Shown here piece by piece: positions 32,007-36,911 of a DNA stretch of 36,911 nucleotides. Every line of letters begins with the position of its first letter. Positions within the stretch are counted from its first letter, which is position 1. The stretch is from Chara braunii (Eukaryota; Streptophyta; Charophyceae; Charales; Characeae). The notes beneath the pieces were generated by a model, which did not search any database, had not been told where the DNA came from, and saw nothing but the letters and a program-made list of their open reading frames with translations. Where the stretch lies: positions 889,767-926,677 of the forward strand of contig BFEA01000516.1 in the NCBI GenBank assembly GCA_003427395.1, in the 5' to 3' direction. A program made the translations under genes and the position numbers.

Positions 32007-32345
32007 TACAGGGGTGAGGACGATAGGCCCTGGGCTAATTGCACATACTGACCTCTGTCGAGGAATGTGGGAGTCGAACCTAAATCGAAGGGCAACTTCT
32101 TGGAAAAGCTCAAGGAACCGATGGGGACTTTAGTACACGAAGCGGTGAAGATTAAAAAGAAGGCAGCAAAACTGAGTAACTATCATGGCGGCAAGGAAAC
32201 TTGTGCTCAGCCATACGCAAAATAAAATGGGACCGATGCAACAAGGGACCCTAGAGGGACGATAGGGATGATCATCATCCCAAGAGCCCTACGAATTCTG
32301 GAGGGGGACAGAATCTCAGGAGTCCGCGGAAGTTTGGCACAGGTA
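32007..32345. other. No gene recognised; presumed upstream region
   Basis: The plus strand has one open stretch, about 32058-32220, with Lys-rich coding-like composition (GNFLEKLKEPMGTLVHEAV), but it lacks convincing splice signals or a start. Otherwise nothing identifiable. Confidence 0.3.
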
Positions 32346-32490
32346 GCGATTACCCAGGGGTTCAAGTAACTATGGATGTGTGAAAAGTTACCCACGGGCT
32401 CAAGTAACAATGGATGTGCGGATAGTTACCCAGGAGCACGGGGGATAATTACCCAGGGAGCCCGGAGTTACTCAAGATAGTTAGCTCAGG
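32346..32490. repeat. Degenerate short tandem repeat
   Basis: Repeated GTTACCCAGG and TTCAAGTAACTATGGATGTG-type words, about 39 bp apart in the first two units and shorter afterwards, four to five units in all. Confidence 0.6.
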
Positions 32491-32739
32491 AGTCCAAGAA
32501 ACTACAGAGCTGGGAGGAAGAACCTGAAGAAGTAGGATTTCTGTCGAAAAATAAAAGGAATAAACATGCCAGAGTAGCGGTTGGTAGGTAAAGTAGACAT
32601 AATGCTTGAGCCTGGGCGGGGCTTTCAAGGCTTCGCGCTTGGCCCTGCGTGACAAAGCAGCATGCGGCCTTCGAGTCCAGTGCCCGGTCACACAGCACTC
32701 CACCGTTTAAGACCCCGGTAGGGCCCTGTAGGCTCAAGG

Positions 32740-32832
32740 AAATCCTTCCCCCGCGGCACTCAGGCCTGCCCGGTAATGCTGGGCCTCCTGGGCTAGGCAA
32801 AAAGGGTCCCTGCGAGGGCTCACATCCTCGCA
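32740..32832 (-). repeat. LTR-end-like fragment related to the chromovirus LTR
   Basis: The minus strand begins TGCGAGGATGTGAGCCCTCG at 32832 and later has GGGCAGGCCTGAGTGCC, resembling the LTR start TGCGAGGATCTGGGTCCTCG and GGCAGGCCTGAGGGCC at 5493. No polypurine tract adjoins it, so it is at best a diverged solo-LTR scrap. Confidence 0.4.
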
Positions 32833-33178
32833 ACATGAATTAATTTTCTTCTTTGATTCGTCAGCCCCGAACCCTGATTACTGCAACATGCATACATCTT
32901 CACTCTTAGCCTTTCGCTGGGCTCATAGTCGTGGGTTAGTATTTTTTATTATGAAATAACTACACGGGAGTGCGGTGTTCAGTTTTGAATTTGCAGGAAT
33001 AACAGGGCACTGCAGGTCCGGGCCGAGGGCAGCTAGAAACTGCAAAAGGACACAGCTTTGTGGACTTCTACTGCGTTGGAAGTTTGGAAGTGGCAAAATC
33101 GGGCAGCCACTGGTTGTTGCTTTTTTTTCCATCGTTTTGTCTTTTTTGTTGTTGTTCATTTCTGAGGAGGCCACACCC

Positions 33179-33461
33179 GTGGCTGGGCCACGGCCGAGAT
33201 GTCTAGGACACACCCATGGCTGGGTCACGGCTGAGATGTCTAGGCCATGCCCGTGGTTGGGCCATGGCCGAGATGTCTGGGCCTCGCCCGTGGCTGGGCC
33301 ATGACCGAGATGTCTAGGCCATGGCTGGGCCACGGTCGGGATGTCTAGGCCACACCTGTGGCTGGGCAACGGCCAAGATGCCTAGGCCACGCCCATGGCT
33401 CTGCCACGGCAAAAAGGGGTCTTGTCACGTGGCTGGGCCACGGCCGAGACGTCTAAGCCAT
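33179..33461. repeat. 37-bp minisatellite
   Basis: Seven to eight units of about 37 bp with core GTGGCTGGGCCACGGCCGAG followed by ATGTCTAGGCCA. The flanks also resemble each other: about 32975-33110 and 33500-33625 share CAGGAATAACAG/CAGAAATAACAG, GGGCCG, GAAACTGCAA and TTGGCAAAA/GTGGCAAAA. The array therefore sits inside a duplicated unit. Confidence 0.8.
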
Positions 33462-33871
33462 GCGCGGGAAAAAAAAAAAAGAGACAACTGCGCCTGTGAC
33501 CACTGCACAGTTCAGAATTACCAGAAATAACAGTCCACAGCAAGATTGGGCCGTGAGCAGTTCGAAACTGCAAGAAAAAGTCAACTATGCATTCCGCGGC
33601 CTACCGGTTCATAATTGGCAAAAACGGGAGGTGTTATCGTAGACGATAGAGCTTCCCAGTTTCATCAAGTGAGGACAGCAAACAACTGCACCAAGTCAAG
33701 AGTGACGTCCAGAAACATGCGAGACTGACGGCACAACCGAGGAAGGAGGAAAAGAAGACGGACATGGAGAAGGCCACAAGAAGTCAAGTAGTCGAAAATC
33801 CCAAATACGACGTTTCAAAAAATGTAATCATGAAGCAAAGAAACTACCAGACGCAAGCATCTGGTTGGCAA
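33462..33871. other. No gene; likely 3' flank of the Penelope-like element
   Basis: Includes the right flank of the minisatellite and A-rich sequence. TAGACGATAGAGCTTCC at 33641-33657 recurs as TAGACGATAGACTTCC at 33941-33956, a short direct repeat bracketing the hammerhead region. Confidence 0.4.
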
Positions 33872-33923
33872 ACGACCCGACCGGTTTCGGCTGGCTGCCA
33901 GACCAGCACTCATCAGGGGTCAA
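33872..33923 (-). ncRNA. Hammerhead ribozyme (type I, minimal stem III)
   Basis: Minus strand from 33923: stem I strand TTGACCC, core CTGATGA (33916-33910), stem II GTGCTGG ... CCAGCC with one bulged T and an 8-nt loop, core GAAA (33888-33885), stem III ACCGGT, cleavage-site triplet GTC (C at 33879), stem I strand GGGTCG (from 33878). GACCC/GGGTC pair perfectly with an additional wobble. Both invariant core strings are exact, and the base before cleavage is the allowed C. Stem III is only A-U, C-G with a palindromic ACCGGU, as in minimal hammerheads of Penelope-like elements, which are thought to act as dimers. It lies on the same strand as, and downstream of, the RT ORF. Function is to self-cleave the element RNA (family knowledge). 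Confidence 0.85.
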
Positions 33924-34059
33924 GTATGTCGGTACCGAACTAGACGATAGACTTCCATTTATAGAAAAACCATACTAGCCTATACTACAAAAAATAGCAA
34001 AAGCATCGAAGGAACATCCTAGAGTCCGTTCATATTCACTCAACCGGCCAGACCGAAAA

Positions 34060-34345
34060 AAAGGCTTCCGACCAAGATTCGAACCCGCTACTGTATTGTC
34101 TTAATTCTACTGCACCACACACAGGCTCGAGTCCTTATTACCACTTCACAGCAAAAAAGGTGACTCCCGGCCAGGATTCGAACCAGCTACTACATTCATC
34201 GTAAAGCTACTACACCATTCACAGGCTCGAGTCCATACTGCCACTTCGAAAAAGAAACAACTCCGACCAGGGTTCGAACCCGCCACTACGTCCATCAAGA
34301 TCCTACTACACCGTTCACAGGTTTGAGCCCACACTGCCACTTCTC
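34060..34345 (-). repeat. Three tandem tRNA-like (SINE-head-like) units
   Basis: Units recur every 96-99 bp with GATTCGAACC / GATTCGAACC / GGTTCGAACC at 34076, 34175 and 34271. On the minus strand each reads (G)GTGTAGTAG..., GGGTTCGAACCCTGG (the TFIIIC B-box / T-arm consensus GGTTCGANNCC), and ends GGTCGGAG or similar; the other end is AGTGTGGGCTCAAACCTGTG-like, a weak A-box candidate. They cannot fold into a canonical tRNA by eye, so they are tRNA-derived repeat units rather than tRNA genes. Confidence 0.55.
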
Positions 34346-34562
34346 AGAACCAAAACAAAAACAAAAACAGAAAACAAGGAACCAGAAAAGTAAGGAAACC
34401 AGAAAAACAGAGAACAAAAAATAGAAAACAAAATAGAAAATACTAAAATAGTTCAGCCTTCTGTCAACACTAAAACTGGGGAACTCCCCAGGACCAACAA
34501 CAACCACACTACGACCCCTTTCTCCAACCAGTCAGCACTGAAACCCAGTGATCCCATATCCC
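34346..34562 (-). other. AT-rich spacer of the Penelope-like element
   Basis: T-rich on the minus strand with GTTTTTGTTTTTG-type runs; no coding motif, and in particular no GIY-YIG signature in any frame. Confidence 0.4.
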
Positions 34563-35591
34563 CCCGAATTTCCTCGAGAAATTCCTCAACGCATTATCAA
34601 AAAAACCATCCGGATACGACTGCCGCCACAGCTCAGTTTTCAATGTAAACAAAATGGAAATTACGTCCCAGGTACGGTTGAAAAACGTTTTGCGCGATGG
34701 AGAAAAGAACTAATGACTGCAATCTTCTGCTGTTTGCATGAGTAGGAACAATAGTCCTGAATGCTCTGAAAAATCATCCTCCCATTGACGTCCCCTGTCT
34801 GATTTTTATGACAAGGCATGCATGCCAGCCCAACTGATTCATTGAAGATCTTCAGCACTCACCCCAGGTAATCCCAACAGCTGCCCTCACTAGTCTTTTC
34901 CAGCGTCAGATTCTCATCATAACAGCTCTCAAACAACCGCAGAATTCTATTCACCTTGCCGGACGACTCGCCTTTCTTCTTTACAAAAAAAATGGACACA
35001 TCGTCCACAAGCCGAAAGCCATGTACCAGAGACTGGTCTGTGCCGAGGGATGACAAAAACAAAAACTCGCTGTAAGCACACAGTAGACACGCAAGTGCCG
35101 GGCTCAAAGATTTGCCCATTGGGATACCGACTTTCTGCTGCAACACTCGCCCGGCCACCCTCACAAAGGTATGCTCCATCTCAAAATGAACAAAAGCAGC
35201 AATTAGACTGAAGTCTACAGTACGCCAACCCTCCTCGCTTTTTCCTTTGACCATTTTCGCTCCTTTACCTCTGCTTTTGACAGACACCCCAGCCATGCCT
35301 TTCTCCTTCCAATAATCAATCGCCCAGTCCACCGCAGCGAGAATCGAGCAATGCGGAAGATCGGAAAACATTTCCTGTACGTCATATGACACTCCAACCA
35401 ACAGTTCGTCCCTCTTGACTTGATTGTTAATCCGAACGACCTCACCAACCAAATCCTCAACACATCTTAAATTGAAATTAGACCGTTTAGGCAGACTCCA
35501 CAACATGCAGTTGACCACCTTCGACGCGACCTTTCCACCAATCGCCGAGCACTCCGAGTATGAGGGACAAATCGGTCGCCATCTGCTCGTG
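34563..35591 (-). pseudogene. Penelope-like reverse transcriptase, RT core and thumb
   Basis: From 35591: SRWRPICPSYSECSAIGGKV, a DELLVGVSYDVQEMFSDLPH block (motif A, Asp present), a basic insert (GKGAKMVKGKSEEG), then LQQKVGIPMGKSLSPALACL (motif B), GFRLVDDVSIFF (motif C, Asp-Asp present) and LTLEKTSEGSCWDYLG. A single TGA at 34861-34859 interrupts, after which the same frame continues VLKIFNESVGLAC and QKIAVISSFLHRAKRFST, the thumb-like block seen in PLEs. After a frameshift near 34.65 kb, ELWRQSYPDGFFDNALRNF matches the usual PLE YP..F connector. Catalytic residues are intact. GIPMG...SP and xVDD distinguish this from the LINE and gypsy RTs in the window. Confidence 0.87.
35588..35591. repeat. 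Foldback element target duplication, left copy
   Basis: CGTG, equal to 36204-36207. Counting it once restores KDT-SRW in the PLE frame. Confidence 0.75.
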
Positions 35592-36203
35592 TGCAATCAG
35601 ACTCGTCTTATTCACAGTTTTCATGTATGTAAACAGCAGCACAGCACACTGGCGACATGCGCCCACTCAGAACTCAGAGATATGGCTTCCAGGTACGAGT
35701 TCACTTTCAACTGGCTATGGCGACTTAGCACCCAAACAACTCACTGTTCACACACTGGATCACCCGTGATATCCCACAAACGTCACTCTGAACACTCACG
35801 CATGCACACACACTCTTCCCACTAACTACAGCTATGGCAACCATGCGGAAGCGCTGCCACAGCGACTTGTGCAAGGAGGTCTGCAGGGAGCCCGGAGGAC
35901 GCAGTGGGCGAGAGAGGAGGAATTAGCATAGCGACAGGTTAGAGGCAGCAATAGCTGCCATAGCTGTAGTTAGTGGGAAGAGTGTGTGTGCATGCGTGAG
36001 TGTTCAGAGTGACGTGTGTGGGATATCACGGGTGATCCAGTGTGTGAACAGTGAGTTGTTAGGGCGCTAAGTCGCCATAGCCAGTTGAAAGTGAACTCGT
36101 ACCTGGAAGCCATATCTCTGAGTTCTGAGTGGGCGCATGTCGCCAGTGTGCTGTGCTGCTGTTTACATACATGAAAAGTGTGAATAAGACGAGTCTGATT
36201 GCA
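35592..36203. mobile_element. 612-bp foldback (long inverted repeat) element inserted in the PLE ORF
   Basis: Two inverted arms of 248 bp each (35592-35839 and 35956-36203), near-identical with only a few differences, flank a 116-bp centre (35840-35955). Ends are TGCAATCAGACTCGTC and its complement. The flanks CGTG/CGTG form a 4-bp duplication. Deleting the element with one CGTG rejoins LPKHKDT to SRWRPICPS in frame, so the PLE copy existed first. No ORF of its own, so non-autonomous. The superfamily is unclear: arms are far longer than in typical MITEs. Confidence 0.9.
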
Positions 36204-36207
36204 CGTG
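36204..36207. repeat. Foldback element target duplication, right copy
   Basis: CGTG, equal to 35588-35591. Confidence 0.75.
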
Positions 36208-36694
36208 TCCTTATGTTTCGGTAAACAGTACCCATTGCCGAACTTACCATCGTACTTCCATTTCCCAACCTTACCCAAACCCATCAGTTGATAATCGTCA
36301 GCCATCTTCTTACAAACGTAGTCCATATTCAAGTCATCGATCATAACAAATGCAGGGTTCTCCAAAAGTAACTTCCTCAGTCCTTTCTGCTATACTATAG
36401 GACAACATGCATAAGTATCTCCCATGGTATGATCTAGGGGGCTACACACCAAACCTTGTAACTGACGTTGCACCTTCATCAACCCATCAACGTCACAGTG
36501 GATCTCGTGGCTGACCCCAGACGTGGAAATGAAACAAGAGACTAATTCTAAGAAAATCTCTGAATCCGGATTTAATTGAGGCAGTGAAGAGAAAGAATCG
36601 AAGGCATCCACGATTTGCTTCCTAAGTAATGAGCTTGATCGTAACCTTGACGATCTCAAAATATTCTTACCATTTTTTACCCAATCAGGAAAAG
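36204..36694 (-). pseudogene. Penelope-like protein, N-terminal segment
   Basis: From 36694: PDWVKNGKNILRSSRLRSSS, LLRKQIVDAFDSFSSLPQ, FLELVSCFISTSGVSHE, LQGLVCSPLDHTMGDTYACC and PIV, then an in-frame TAG near 36390, then QKGLRKLLLENPAFVMIDDL, KVGKWKYDGKFGNGYCLPKH and KDT. The SPLDHTMGD..CCPIV block corresponds to the conserved pre-RT region of PLEs, and the segment leads in frame into SRWRPICPS at 35587 once the foldback insertion is removed. The left part of the protein is cut by the second foldback arm at 36695. Confidence 0.7.
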
Positions 36695-36911
36695 TGCAAT
36701 CATACTCGACTTATTCACACTTCATCATGCTTGCAAACAGCGATACAGCGAACTGGCGACATGAGCCCACACAGTACTCAAAGATATTGTAACCAGATAT
36801 GAGTTCTCTTCCAACTGGCTATGGCGACTGTGCGCCCATACAACTCACTGTTCACACTCGAGATCACCCTGGATGTCCCACACGCAACACTCAATGTTCA
36901 TACACAACACA
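36695..36911. mobile_element. Diverged arm of a second foldback element, truncated by the window edge
   Basis: Begins TGCAATCATACTCGACTTAT at 36695, aligning with the left arm start at 35592. It stays colinear to the window end (AACTGGCGACATG, CAACTGGCTATGGCGACT, CAACTCACTGTTCACAC) with many substitutions and small indels. It directly abuts the PLE coding sequence, so it is probably an independent, older insertion of the same family. Confidence 0.8.

Larger units (their letters stand above)
33872..36911 (-). mobile_element. Penelope-like element (PLE), partial, running off the right edge
   Basis: Order on the minus strand: N-terminal coding part (36694-36204), inserted foldback element, RT (35591-34563), an AT-rich spacer, three tRNA-like units, then the hammerhead. 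PLE-type RT blocks plus a hammerhead on the 3' side are a recognised combination. No GIY-YIG endonuclease is visible downstream of RT, where canonical Penelopes have it; it could be N-terminal and off-window, or absent. Two in-frame stops and at least one frameshift disable the copy. The 3' end and second terminal repeat were not delimited. Confidence 0.82.

Noticed and set aside
31860-32051. Open frame with about 18 consecutive Arg codons
   Set aside because: Translation of the (GAA)n microsatellite in one frame; no supporting start context or homology.
33179-33461. CRISPR-like array
   Set aside because: Units are contiguous without unique spacers; it is a minisatellite in a eukaryotic context.
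34060-34345. Functional tRNA genes
   Set aside because: B boxes are good, but acceptor, D and anticodon arms do not form a canonical cloverleaf by eye.
34852-34861. Splice donor GTGAGT at the PLE TGA
   Set aside because: The sequence after it continues the thumb domain in the same frame, so it is read as a nonsense codon.

Overview
This window is a eukaryotic, repeat-dominated stretch, apparently a plant-type or streptophyte-algal nuclear genome. The reasons are a chromodomain Ty3/gypsy element primed by an initiator-Met-tRNA-type site, L1-like LINEs whose ORF2 reads endonuclease - reverse transcriptase - zf-RVT zinc finger, a Penelope-like element, Tourist-type MITEs, and one short spliced gene with phase-matched introns. 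A charophyte such as Chara would fit, but that is inference; no marker gene is present. No rRNA, functional tRNA or CRISPR was seen.

Layout. 1-1274: decayed LINE reverse transcriptase (LINE-C, minus). 1853-1989: short copy of a LINE 3' tail. 1990-4502: no recognisable gene. 4503-13434: chromovirus (Ty3/gypsy, minus) with two ~1-kb LTRs, PBS, PPT and a gag-PR-RT-RH-IN-chromodomain order, disabled by many stops. 13451-30473: a full-length-like but dead LINE (LINE-B, minus) that carries two further insertions. LINE-A (plus, 14126-19346) sits in the last codons of LINE-B ORF2 with a perfect 15-bp target duplication. A 2.7-kb hAT-like foldback element (25984-28680) sits in ORF1 with an 8-bp duplication and itself carries three Tourist-like MITEs. 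31147-31870: 5' exons of a probable host gene (minus). 32.3-33.5 kb: tandem repeats and a minisatellite. 33872-36911: a Penelope-like element (PLE, minus) with a hammerhead ribozyme on its 3' side, a three-unit tRNA-like array, a reverse transcriptase ORF, and a 612-bp foldback element inserted in the ORF with a 4-bp duplication; a related arm starts at 36695.

The most informative observations: (i) a hammerhead ribozyme with complete core and a short palindromic stem III beside the PLE; (ii) a hairpin just upstream of poly(A) in three LINE-tail copies, whose stem covaries while its loop is conserved; (iii) a nested insertion history readable base by base, because removing each insert and one target-site copy restores the reading frame of its host element; (iv) foldback elements with very long arms; (v) two phase-compatible coiled-coil exons next to the nest, which may lie in an intron of that gene. 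All large elements carry disabling mutations, so nothing here looks autonomously active. All readings are by eye; no alignments or database searches were run.
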